DNA of 64,000 nt. Source: Beijerinckia sp. 28-YEA-48. GTDB taxonomy: Bacteria; Pseudomonadota; Alphaproteobacteria; Rhizobiales; Beijerinckiaceae. Shown piece by piece: positions 34,428-42,518 of this stretch. The stretch spans positions 2,452,001-2,516,000 of the forward strand of contig NZ_FNSI01000001.1 in the NCBI RefSeq assembly GCF_900104955.1. The letters run 5' to 3'. Under the pieces are notes generated by a model. The model searched no databases. It worked only from the letters and a program-made list of their open reading frames with translations, and had not been told where the DNA came from. The translations under genes were made by a program, and so were the position numbers. Each line of letters begins with the position of its first letter. Positions within the stretch are counted from its first letter, which is position 1.

Positions 34428-35612
34428 TCAGGCCGCCGGCGCCGGCTTGGCGGCGATCAGGATCACAGCGCCGAGAACACCCGAGGCGATAGATCCCATC
34501 AGCACGCCGATCTTCACCGCCGTCGCAAGATCGGCGGCATCAGGGAAAGCCAGCAAGCCGATGAAGAGGCTCATGGTGAAGCCAATGCCGCACAGGACAC
34601 TGACGCCATAGACTTGCATCGTCGTCGCATTCTGCGGCGGCTCAGCAAGCCCGAGCCGGACCGCCAGTCTCGTCGCGGCGAAGACGCCCAGCTGCTTGCC
34701 AATGAACAGGCCCGCGGCGATGCCGAGCGTGATCGGATGAAACAATTTCTCAAAGCTGAAGCCGCCGAGCGGGACGCCGGCATTGGCGAAGCCGAACAGC
34801 GGCACGATGAAGAATGCGACCGGCACGTGCAGCAGATGTTCGAGCTCCTGCAACGGCGCGTGTTCCTCTTCCGCTTCGCCACCGCCGGGAATGGTCAGCG
34901 CCAGCAGCACACCCGCCAATGTCGCATGCACGCCGGATTCATGCATGAACACCCACAGTACGACGCCCAGCACCAGATAGGCCCACAATTTCTTGACGCC
35001 GAACATGTTCAGCGCCACCAGCACGGCCATCGTCACGGCGACGCCGCCGAGCGCCCAGAGCGACAATTGCGATGTATAGAACAGCGCGATAATGACCACG
35101 GCGCCGAGATCATCGAGGATCGCGAGAGCGGCGAGAAAAATTTTCAGAGACGGCGGCGCGCGAGAGCCAAGCAAGGCGAGAACACCAAGCGCGAAGGCGA
35201 TGTCGGTCGCCGCGGGAATAGCCCAGCCGCGCAAGGTCGCGGGCGTCTGCCAGTTGAAGGCGACATAGATGAGTGCGGGCACGATCATACCGCCTGCCGC
35301 CGCCACGCCTGGCAGAGCGCGGCGTGGCCATGTCGCCAATTCGCCGCCAGCGAACTCGCGTTTGATTTCCAGGCCGACGAGCAGGAAGAACACCGCCATC
35401 AGCGCGTCGTTGATCCAGTGCAAGACCGAGAGGCCGGCGAGCTTGCGCGCCAATGTGTCGAAATACAGCGGCGCGAACGCCGAATTGGCGACGATCATGG
35501 CGAGCACCGCCGTGATCATGAGAATCACGCCACCCGCCGCTTCGCTTTGCAGAAATTGACGCAAGGCTCCGGCGCGTCGCGGCCGCGATGACGTGGCATT
35601 TTCCTTGGTCAA
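34428..35612 (-). CDS. nhaA: Na+/H+ antiporter NhaA
   Basis: A 394-residue inner-membrane antiporter with about twelve helices that exports Na+ in exchange for H+ and controls internal pH. The two essential transport Asp residues are in [11 protein letters not shown]. Other typical segments are [30 protein letters not shown] and [11 protein letters not shown]. The N-terminus before [12 protein letters not shown] is short and basic, as usual. It lies just upstream of nnr in the same direction. The family is often controlled by Na+ through NhaR, but no such regulator gene is adjacent. Confidence 0.97.
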   Translation of the reverse strand: MTKENATSSRPRRAGALRQFLQSEAAGGVILMITAVLAMIVANSAFAPLYFDTLARKLAGLSVLHWINDALMAVFFLLVGLEIKREFAGGELATWPRRALPGVAAAGGMIVPALIYVAFNWQTPATLRGWAIPAATDIAFALGVLALLGSRAPPSLKIFLAALAILDDLGAVVIIALFYTSQLSLWALGGVAVTMAVLVALNMFGVKKLWAYLVLGVVLWVFMHESGVHATLAGVLLALTIPGGGEAEEEHAPLQELEHLLHVPVAFFIVPLFGFANAGVPLGGFSFEKLFHPITLGIAAGLFIGKQLGVFAATRLAVRLGLAEPPQNATTMQVYGVSVLCGIGFTMSLFIGLLAFPDAADLATAVKIGVLMGSIASGVLGAVILIAAKPAPAA

Positions 35613-35694
35613 AGGCTCTCACTCGCTGTTGCCGGACTCGCTTACGAGCCTGCAATTTAAACGAGTTTAGCGCTGCAGCAACCGCAGAACCACG

Positions 35695-36996
35695 TCAGCC
35701 ATCTTCCTGTTCGCTCGGATCCGGCAATTTGGCGGCCAGCACTTTATCAACGCGGCGGCCGTCAAGGTCGACGACCTCGAAGCGCCAACCATGCGCTTCG
35801 ACAAACTCACCTGTCGTCGGCAGACGCTGCAAGGCGCTGATGATGAGGCCGGCGACCGTTTCATATTCGCGCCGCTCGGGCAGGCCGATATGCAGCAATT
35901 CCGCCGCTTCGTCAGCCGGCATCCAGCCGGCCAGCAGCCAGGAACCATCCTCACGCAGGACCGCTTCGGGATCGTTCGATCCTTCATCGGAGCGGAAGGC
36001 GCCGGCGATCGCATCAAGGATATCGGCTGGCGTCACGATGCCATCGAAATGACCATGCTCGTCATGCACCAGCGCCATCGGCACTTCCGCCTGGCGCAAG
36101 GCCTGCAATGCGTCGAGCGCGTCAAGCACGTCGGGAAACTCAGGCGCCTTGCGGACATGGGCGCGAGGGTTGAACGCTCCGCCGGTCAGCATCGGCGCCA
36201 GCAGTTCGCGCACCTGCAAGACGCCGATCATCCTGTCGGGAGAGCCCTCGCCGACCGGCAGGCGCGAATGCGTGGTACTGGCGAGCACGGTGCGAATTTC
36301 GTCGTCGTCGAGGTCGAGATCGAGCCATTCGACATCGGTACGCGGTGTCATGACCGCGCTGACGTGGCGATCGCCCAGACGCAGAACGCCGGTGATCATG
36401 CGCTGCTCATCGCTTTCGATGACGCCAGCGTCCGCCGCTTCCTCGACAAGGGTCTTGATCTCTTCTTCGGTGGGCGCTGCTTCTTGCAGCGCCGTGACGC
36501 CGAATATTTTGAAGATGGCGCGTGTCGACAGATCGAGCAAATAAACCAGCGGCGCCGCCAGTTTCGACAGGCCGTACATCACCGGCGCCATGGTGCAGGC
36601 GATGCCCTCGGCATTGCGCAAGGCAATCTGCTTGGGCACCAGTTCACCAACGACAACCGACAGATAGGTGATGGCGCCGATCACAAGGCCGTAGCCAAGC
36701 GGCTCGACCAAGCCGTCCCAAACGCCATGCTGGCGTAGCCAGAGCGTGACTTGAGCGCCCAGCGCCGCGCCGGAAAAAGCACCCGCGAGGATGCCCACGA
36801 GCGTGATGCCGATTTGGACCGTGGAAAGAAAACGCCCAGGATTCTCGGCCAGATCCAGGGCCAGAGCGGCACCGGAACGTCCGGCGTCCGCCAGAGTCCT
36901 CAGACGCGCCTTACGCGCTGAGACAATTGCGAATTCCGATAAGGAAAACACTGCGTTAAGGGCTATCAACCCAACCGCTATGATGAGTTCGAACAC
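35695..36996 (-). CDS. CNNM/CorC (HlyC)-family membrane protein with CBS domains
   Basis: A 433-residue protein in three parts: an N-terminal DUF21/CNNM membrane domain of about four helices (LNAVFSLSEFAIVSARKARL at its start), a pair of CBS nucleotide-sensing domains (VSAVMTPRTDVEWLD, VPMALVHDEHGHFDGIVTPADI) and a C-terminal CorC_HlyC transporter-associated domain (WLLAGWMPADEAAELLHI). Such proteins are linked to Mg2+/Co2+ efflux or homeostasis; older names call them hemolysins with little evidence. Length is normal. It is divergent from hspQ and precedes nhaA on the same strand with 82 bases between. Confidence 0.92.
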   Translation of the reverse strand: MFELIIAVGLIALNAVFSLSEFAIVSARKARLRTLADAGRSGAALALDLAENPGRFLSTVQIGITLVGILAGAFSGAALGAQVTLWLRQHGVWDGLVEPLGYGLVIGAITYLSVVVGELVPKQIALRNAEGIACTMAPVMYGLSKLAAPLVYLLDLSTRAIFKIFGVTALQEAAPTEEEIKTLVEEAADAGVIESDEQRMITGVLRLGDRHVSAVMTPRTDVEWLDLDLDDDEIRTVLASTTHSRLPVGEGSPDRMIGVLQVRELLAPMLTGGAFNPRAHVRKAPEFPDVLDALDALQALRQAEVPMALVHDEHGHFDGIVTPADILDAIAGAFRSDEGSNDPEAVLREDGSWLLAGWMPADEAAELLHIGLPERREYETVAGLIISALQRLPTTGEFVEAHGWRFEVVDLDGRRVDKVLAAKLPDPSEQEDG

Positions 36997-37123
36997 GAGT
37001 TAATTTGGCCGGCGGCCTGTCGCGCCCGCACCCCTTCTGTGAAATTCGTCAATTCACCATGCGCTAACGGCGGGGCTGGGTCAATGATCGCCTGTGGGTC
37101 GCCCGGGAGCAAGACTACGGCAA

Positions 37124-37160
37124 TGTGAACACATTTCGCCCGAATTTCACATTATTGACA
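37124..37160 (+). promoter_or_regulatory. inverted repeat and -35 candidate upstream of hspQ
   Basis: AATGTGAA (37122-37129) and its exact complement TTCACATT (37146-37153) are separated by 16 bases, and TTGACA at 37155-37160 follows at once. A clear -10 is not seen (TACCCA after 17 bases). It may be the hspQ promoter with an operator. Confidence 0.35.
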
Positions 37161-37207
37161 GGTTATCGGGCCGCGCGTACCCAGACGCCCAGTCGAGATA
37201 GAGAAAA

Positions 37208-37537
37208 ATGCCCTACCGAAACGCAAAATTTGGAATCGGCGACGTGGTCCGCCACCGGAAATATGCTTTCCGGGGGGTGGTCTTCGACATCGATCCGGTC
37301 TTCGCCAATACCGATGAATGGTGGATGTCGATCCCCGAAGAGGTCCGGCCCAACAAGGACCAGCCGTTCTACCACCTTTACGCGGAAAATGATGAAACCG
37401 AGTATGTCGCCTATGTCAGCGAGCAGAACCTGCTGCCTGACATGACGGGCGAACCGGCACGCCATCCGCAGGTCGCCGAAATGTTCGTGCGCCGGGATGA
37501 TGGCAATTACCGCATGAAAGTGACGCGCCCAAACTGA
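37208..37537 (+). CDS. hspQ: heat shock protein HspQ
   Basis: A 109-residue YccV-type beta-barrel protein. Family segments seen are KFGIGDVVRHRKYAFRGVVFDIDP, the Trp-rich WWMSIPEEVRP, DQPFYHLYAEN and YVSEQNL. In enterobacteria HspQ is heat-induced, binds hemimethylated DNA and acts as a specificity factor and substrate of Lon. Lon is encoded in this window, so that link could hold here, though it is not shown by sequence. A GAGATAGAG stretch precedes the ATG. A bidirectional terminator at 37590-37617 closes the gene. Confidence 0.93.
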   Translation: MPYRNAKFGIGDVVRHRKYAFRGVVFDIDPVFANTDEWWMSIPEEVRPNKDQPFYHLYAENDETEYVAYVSEQNLLPDMTGEPARHPQVAEMFVRRDDGNYRMKVTRPN

Positions 37538-37589
37538 CAGGGTTAGCGCGCCATCGCCGACAGCGTTTCGATCTCACATGCACCAAACA

Positions 37590-37617
37590 AAAACGCGGAG
37601 CCGAAGCTCCGCGTTTT
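37590..37617. terminator. bidirectional intrinsic terminator between hspQ and the IalB gene
   Basis: AAAACGCGGAGC (37590-37601), loop CGAA, and GCTCCGCGTTTT (37606-37617) form a perfect 12-bp stem with an A-run on one side and a T-run on the other, so it should work for both convergent genes. Confidence 0.9.
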
Positions 37618-37638
37618 GCATATTGAAGACAGATTGCC

Positions 37639-38394
37639 TTAGCGCGGGGCGGCAGGTGCTGCCGGAGCCGCCGGGGCTGTCGCGCCACCGGTGCCTTCGA
37701 GGCGCTTACGCTCGTCCTCGGCGCGCTTCTGCAGTTCTTCCTGGAGCTGCTTCTGCTGCTCTTCCAGAACCTTCGGATCGATCGCGGCGCCGTCGAAGGC
37801 CTTGCCGAAATCAGCCATGGGAACGACGAAGACCACTTCGTTGTTCATCTGGTTCTTGACGACGATGTTGAGGGTGGTCGCCTTCTTCATCGTGTCGAGC
37901 TGTGCCTTGCCGATCCGCGATTCAGCGAAACAGCCGTTCGGGAAGCAGATTTCATAAGTGCCTTCCACCATCGCGCCCTTGTCGAGCGAGAAGCGGAAAC
38001 CCGGCTTCAGCAACAGGCCCACCGGCAGGAGCAGGCGAACGATGCGCTGCTCGTCGCCCTTCACGTCATAGACGGCGACCGCCAGCACGGGCTGCTGATC
38101 GGCTTCCTGGCCGAAATCGCGGGTGGTGTAGCAAATTTCCTTACCGGCGGCCTGGTCCTTGCCGCACACCTTGGTCCAATCCGGCTGGGTCGGCTTGAGT
38201 TCGACCCGGTTGCTGGCCGGCTGCTGACCCTGCTGCGCCTGGGCGGGCTGCTGCGCGGGCGCCGGCGCCGCCGGCTGGGCGGGACGCTGCGCCGGCCGCT
38301 GAGCCGGCTGACCTTGCGCCAGCGCTTGCGCGCCGACAAACATCACGCCGACTGCCATCGCAACCGCACCGATGCGGCTTTTAAACATTGCCAT
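37639..38394 (-). CDS. invasion-associated locus B (IalB) family protein
   Basis: A 251-residue exported protein. A signal peptide (GAVAMAVGVMFVGAQALA) is followed by a low-complexity stretch of repeated Pro-Ala-Gln about 40 residues long, then the IalB domain (WTKVCGKDQAAGKEICYTTRDF, RIVRLLLPVGLLLKPG, YEICFPNGCFAESRIG) with paired Cys likely forming disulfides, and a charged, coiled-coil-like C-terminal tail ending in Ala-Pro repeats. IalB proteins are common in Hyphomicrobiales and were first linked to cell invasion in Bartonella; most are just periplasmic or surface proteins of unknown role. ATG 38394 follows AAGGA. Confidence 0.88.
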   Translation of the reverse strand: MAMFKSRIGAVAMAVGVMFVGAQALAQGQPAQRPAQRPAQPAAPAPAQQPAQAQQGQQPASNRVELKPTQPDWTKVCGKDQAAGKEICYTTRDFGQEADQQPVLAVAVYDVKGDEQRIVRLLLPVGLLLKPGFRFSLDKGAMVEGTYEICFPNGCFAESRIGKAQLDTMKKATTLNIVVKNQMNNEVVFVVPMADFGKAFDGAAIDPKVLEEQQKQLQEELQKRAEDERKRLEGTGGATAPAAPAAPAAPR

Positions 38395-38656
38395 AGAGGG
38401 TCCTTTCGCTAAACAGTCGCGCGTTCGACCGGGCGCGCCGCTGTCGCGGCATGATACCAACCAGACGCGTATCCGCGTCCGTGTCGGCTCTTCGCCCGCG
38501 AATGCGGCGAGATGGTGACTTGCGCCTCATAGCCGTTTCCTTTTGCCAAGGCCAGCGGCGAAATCCCAGGAAACAGGGGATGGCCAAGAAAGACCACGAT
38601 GCCCCAGAAGGATGGCCCCCAATGACTGCGAACGCCTGATTCAATAGATTGTTCCC

Positions 38657-40513
38657 ATGAAACGGCAAACGATTCGGCCAACCGGCCCGCAATTGCGACG
38701 CAGGGACGTTCTCGCCCTCGCGGCGGCGGCCGGATTTGCGCCCGTTTTCGCCGGACGCCCGGCTCTGGCCAGCACCGGCCCGCAACACGGCATCGCCATG
38801 CACGGCGCCCCCGCCCTGCCGCCCGATTTCGCCGCCCTGCCCTATGCCAATCCGGCCGCGCCGAAAGGCGGCCGCCTAGCCATGGGCTTCCAGGGCACAT
38901 TTGACAGTCTCAATCCGTTCAATCTGAAGGCCGGCTCCACGGCGCAAGGTCTCAACACCAATGTGTTCCAGACCTTGATGACGCGCTCGACCGACGAGCC
39001 CTTCACGCTCTATGGCCTGATCGCGGAAACTATCGAGACCGACACGGACCGCTCGTTCGCCACTTTCCGGATCAATCCGCTGGCGCGCTTTTCCGACGGA
39101 CAGCCGATCACCTCCGCCGACCTCGCCTTTTCCTTCGATCTGTTGAAGCGCAAGGGCCGGCCGCAACATCGAGGCGCCTTTTCACTGGTCAAATCGGTCG
39201 ACGTGCCGGACGAACGGACGATCCGTTATGATCTGACCGGCATTGGCGACCGCGAATTGCCTCTGACTCTGGCGCTGATGCCGGTGCTGGCGAAGCATCG
39301 CACTGACTCCGATCGGTTCGACGACGCCAATCTCGACATTCCCACCGGCTCTGGCCCCTATCGCATCGATCAGTTGCGCCCCGGCGAATTGCTGCTGTTG
39401 AAGCGCAATCCCGACTATTGGGCGAAAGACCTGCCGATCCATCGCGGCCTGTTCAATTTCGACGAAATCCGTGTCGAGTATTTCCGCGACGGCACGACGT
39501 TCTATGAAGCGGCGAAAGCGGGCATTCTCGATTATCGCGAGGAAACCAATCCGACGCGTTGGATCAGCGGCTACGACTTTCCCGCGATCAACAGCGGCCA
39601 GATCAAGAAGGCCGCCCTGCCGCTTGGTGGCGCCAAAGGCATGATCGGCTTTGCCTTCAACACGCGGCGCGAACTTTTCGGTGACGTGCGCGTGCGCGAA
39701 GCGCTCGGCTATATGTTCGACTTCGAGTGGATCAATGCCAATCTCTTTGGCGATCTGTATCGCCGCACCAAGAGCTTTTTCGACGAAAGCGAATTGAGCT
39801 GCAGCGGTATTGCCGCGAGCCCCGAGGAGCGAGCTCTGCTGGCGCAGTGGCCCGGCTGCGTGCGCGACGATATTCTCCAAGGACGTTGGACACCGCCGCG
39901 CAGCGACGGCTCGGGCCGCGACCGCGCCAATGCCCGTAAGGCACTCGATCTGTTCGCGCAGGCCGGCTGGCGCATTCAGGATGGCGCGCTGAAACGCGCC
40001 GGGCGTCCCTTCATTTTCGAAATCATGGTCACGGATCGCAACCAGGAGCGGTTGTCGCTGAATTTCGCGCAGTCGTTGCAGCGCATCGGCGTCGACACGC
40101 ACGTGCGCTACGTTGATGAAGTGCAATACCAGCGGCGGCGGCAGAAGTTTGATTTCGACATGATGATCGGCACCTGGACGGCGTCGAACTCGCCAGGCAA
40201 TGAACAGCGCAACCGCTGGTCGTCGGCGAGCGCCAAAATGGAATCGTCCTTCAATCTCGCCGGCGCCTCGCAACCGGCACTCGACGAACTGATCAACAAA
40301 ATTCTGTCCGCCAAGAGCAAGACGGATTTCGTTACCGCCGTGCGCGCCTTCGACCGCGTGCTCTTGTCAGGCTTCTACATCATTCCGCTCTACCATTCGC
40401 CCAATCAGTGGATCGTGCATGCGCGCGACATCATCTATCCCGAGCACCTGCCGAAATTCGCTTCGCCGCTCTTTGGCGCAACCCTCGACAGCTGGTGGAG
40501 GCCCGGCGCATGA
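38657..40513 (+). CDS. peptide-type ABC solute-binding protein (family 5, YejA-like)
   Basis: A 618-residue periplasmic protein with a twin-arginine signal (LRRRDVLALAAAAGF ... ALA). The mature domain is the large family 5 binding fold; YejA-like features are GGRLAMGFQGTFDSLNPFN at the start, SADLAFSFDLLK and EVQYQRRRQKFDFDMMIGTW later. Relatives bind peptides, microcin C or murein fragments. No permease or ATPase genes are adjacent, so it is an orphan or works with a transporter elsewhere. Its stop overlaps the start of the next gene by four bases (ATGA), tying it to a degenerate adenylate-forming protein. Confidence 0.9.
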   Translation: MKRQTIRPTGPQLRRRDVLALAAAAGFAPVFAGRPALASTGPQHGIAMHGAPALPPDFAALPYANPAAPKGGRLAMGFQGTFDSLNPFNLKAGSTAQGLNTNVFQTLMTRSTDEPFTLYGLIAETIETDTDRSFATFRINPLARFSDGQPITSADLAFSFDLLKRKGRPQHRGAFSLVKSVDVPDERTIRYDLTGIGDRELPLTLALMPVLAKHRTDSDRFDDANLDIPTGSGPYRIDQLRPGELLLLKRNPDYWAKDLPIHRGLFNFDEIRVEYFRDGTTFYEAAKAGILDYREETNPTRWISGYDFPAINSGQIKKAALPLGGAKGMIGFAFNTRRELFGDVRVREALGYMFDFEWINANLFGDLYRRTKSFFDESELSCSGIAASPEERALLAQWPGCVRDDILQGRWTPPRSDGSGRDRANARKALDLFAQAGWRIQDGALKRAGRPFIFEIMVTDRNQERLSLNFAQSLQRIGVDTHVRYVDEVQYQRRRQKFDFDMMIGTWTASNSPGNEQRNRWSSASAKMESSFNLAGASQPALDELINKILSAKSKTDFVTAVRAFDRVLLSGFYIIPLYHSPNQWIVHARDIIYPEHLPKFASPLFGATLDSWWRPGA

Positions 40514-41643
40514 TTTCAACTCCCGGCGCCGCCTCACACCCGGTCGCTGATGCGCTGGTCGGCTTCGACTTCACCAAACTGGTGGCCAGCGCGGCGAAGC
40601 TGCGGCCGGATCGGCCAGCGCTCTGCGACAGCGCCTTGCCGAGCGGCCTGGGACTGACTTTCGCCCAGTTGGAACGCGCAGTGCTGCATAGCGCCGCCTT
40701 ATGGCGCGACCTCGGTGTACCGCAGGATGCACGCGTGCTGATCGTCGCTGGCGCGCGGGTCGCGCCTGTGGTCGCCATGCTCGGCGCCTTGCACGTCGGG
40801 CTCGATGTGGTGCTGGCGTCCGCGCATCTGACGGCGAGCGAGTTCGTTGACATCGCCGAGGCGACGGGCGCGGTGGCGCTTTGCGGCGAGGCGGCCAACG
40901 GCGGCATCGATATCGCCGACGCCCTTTTCTCCGCCGCTGCCCTGTCGACACAGGTCCGTTATGTGGCGATGCTGACAGACACGCCAGTCGACGGCGCCGC
41001 GACGATCGATATCAAGACGTTGCGCGATCAGCCGGTGGACAGGCCGATGCCGATGGTGGCGCGCAAAGGTGCGATCCTCACGGTCGCGCCCGACGGTCAG
41101 GTGATCAGTCATTCGCAGCATGCGCTGATGGCGGCCACGGTGGACTTTATTGCTGAAGCCCGCATCGGCATGCGCCAGCCTGTCATCTCCACCCTTTCGG
41201 TGGCGTCCTTCGCCGGCCTCGTGGCGGGGCCGTTGGCCGGCTTCATGTCCGGCGCGCAGGCCTTTTTGCACGGTCCGTTCGAGAGCAAAGGTTTTCGCGA
41301 ACTCCTGTCTTTTGGGCGACAGGCCAATGTGGTCATTCCCGCCGCCGTTGCGCAGGCAATCATCGATGCCGGGCTGGTCGCCGGGCCGGAGATCGGCGCT
41401 CTCATCCCATTGATGCGGTGCAACGAGAACCAGCACGCTGAAGAGGCTTGCGGACCATCCCTGCAACTTCCACGCGATTGCAGCCTCTCTATCATTGACA
41501 TTTTTGCCTTTGGCGAAAGCTCCCTCGCCACAAAGCGGCGTGCCAGCGAGGCTTCAGCGCTCGTGCCACCCGCAACTGGCCGGCCGGTGCTCAAGCCGCT
41601 GTCTTTTTCCTCCCCTCAATCACGGCGCGCAGGCGCCATCTGA
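40510..41643 (+). CDS. degenerate, truncated adenylate-forming (AMP-binding) protein
   Basis: A 377-residue protein with the N-terminal fold of acyl-CoA/aryl-CoA synthetases (LTFAQLERAVLHSAALWRDLGV, RVLIVAGARVAPVVAMLGALHVG) but without their catalytic parts. The ATP-binding loop expected near residues 195-205 is replaced by LTVAPDGQVISHS, the YGxTE-type motif is missing, and the C-terminal domain is absent; family members usually have 500 or more residues. It begins inside the stop of the upstream binding-protein gene, so it is still translationally coupled and may be retained for a non-catalytic job such as ligand binding. A decaying gene is the other reading. Confidence 0.6.
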   Translation: MISTPGAASHPVADALVGFDFTKLVASAAKLRPDRPALCDSALPSGLGLTFAQLERAVLHSAALWRDLGVPQDARVLIVAGARVAPVVAMLGALHVGLDVVLASAHLTASEFVDIAEATGAVALCGEAANGGIDIADALFSAAALSTQVRYVAMLTDTPVDGAATIDIKTLRDQPVDRPMPMVARKGAILTVAPDGQVISHSQHALMAATVDFIAEARIGMRQPVISTLSVASFAGLVAGPLAGFMSGAQAFLHGPFESKGFRELLSFGRQANVVIPAAVAQAIIDAGLVAGPEIGALIPLMRCNENQHAEEACGPSLQLPRDCSLSIIDIFAFGESSLATKRRASEASALVPPATGRPVLKPLSFSSPQSRRAGAI

Positions 41644-41701
41644 GATTTTGCCAAGCCGAAGTCCTTCCCATATTGTGCGGGCACGGTGCGGACCGCGCTC
41701 A

Positions 41702-41794
41702 AGCAAATCGCGTTTTGGTGGAAACGCAATTTGCTCTCATTTTTTGACGCGTCTTTGTGGCGTTTGACTGCGGTCAAACTGCAAAACGCTATCG
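41702..41794 (+). repeat. two-hairpin dispersed repeat, copy B
   Basis: Palindrome 1 has arms 41702-41715 and 41722-41735 with one mismatch. TTTGACGCGTCTTT follows at 41743-41756, then palindrome 2 GTTTGAC/GTCAAAC (41762-41768 and 41773-41779) and AAAACGCTAT. The order and sequence match copy A reversed. It lies upstream of the DsbA gene, whose ATG comes 17 bases after the element, so it forms part of that leader. Confidence 0.8.
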
Positions 41795-41810
41795 CGATGA
41801 AAGGCAAATC

Positions 41811-42485
41811 ATGACGTCAGCAAACGGAACAGGTGACGATCGCAAATCCGTCACCATCGACGTCGTCGCCGACGTCGTCTGCCCCTGGTGTTTTGTCGGT
41901 CGCAAACGGCTGGAAGAAGCCTTGGAACTGGCCGCCGATATCAACGCCGACGTGCGTTGGCGACCCTATCAGCTCGATGCGACGATTCCGAAAGGCGGCA
42001 TCAGCCGCAAGGAATACATGGAGCGCAAGTTCGGCCCCGATCGCGCCACGAGCATGCATGAACGGCTTGAAGAGGTCGGCTACGAGGTTGGCATTCCCTT
42101 CGCCTTCGACAAGATCGAGCGCTCGCCCAACACGCTCGATGCGCATCGCCTGCTGCATTGGGCCCAGACCGCCGGCACCCAGGATGCCGTCGATGAGGAA
42201 TTGTTTCGGCTCTATTTCGTTGAGGGCAAGGACATCGGCGATCCCGAAGTTCTCGCCGATATCGCAGCCAAGCACGGTCTCGACCGCGAGGTGGTAAAAC
42301 GCCTCTTGGCCGGCAATGCCGACGAAGCGGAAGTGCAAGGCGAGATCGATGCCGCCCAGCGCATCGGTGTCACCGGCGTACCGTTCTTCATCTTCAACGG
42401 CCGGCTCGCTGTTTCCGGCGCGCAGCCCGCCGACGTGCTGCTGTCGGCCATGCGCCAGGCGGTGGAAGAGCCAGCCGTCGAATAG
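41811..42485 (+). CDS. DsbA-family oxidoreductase, FrnE-like
   Basis: A 224-residue thioredoxin-fold protein with an active-site CPWC in DVVCPWCFVGRKRLEEAL, an inserted helical domain, and the cis-Pro segment GVTGVPFFIFNG. It has no signal peptide, as in cytoplasmic FrnE proteins, which act in thiol-disulfide exchange or as 2-hydroxychromene-2-carboxylate isomerase relatives. ATG 41811 has AAGG upstream; a GTG at 41757 would put the start inside the repeat and is less likely. It is convergent with mfd. Confidence 0.92.
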   Translation: MTSANGTGDDRKSVTIDVVADVVCPWCFVGRKRLEEALELAADINADVRWRPYQLDATIPKGGISRKEYMERKFGPDRATSMHERLEEVGYEVGIPFAFDKIERSPNTLDAHRLLHWAQTAGTQDAVDEELFRLYFVEGKDIGDPEVLADIAAKHGLDREVVKRLLAGNADEAEVQGEIDAAQRIGVTGVPFFIFNGRLAVSGAQPADVLLSAMRQAVEEPAVE

Positions 42486-42518
42486 AGTACCAAGCGGCGG
42501 ACGTTCCGCCGCTTGCTC

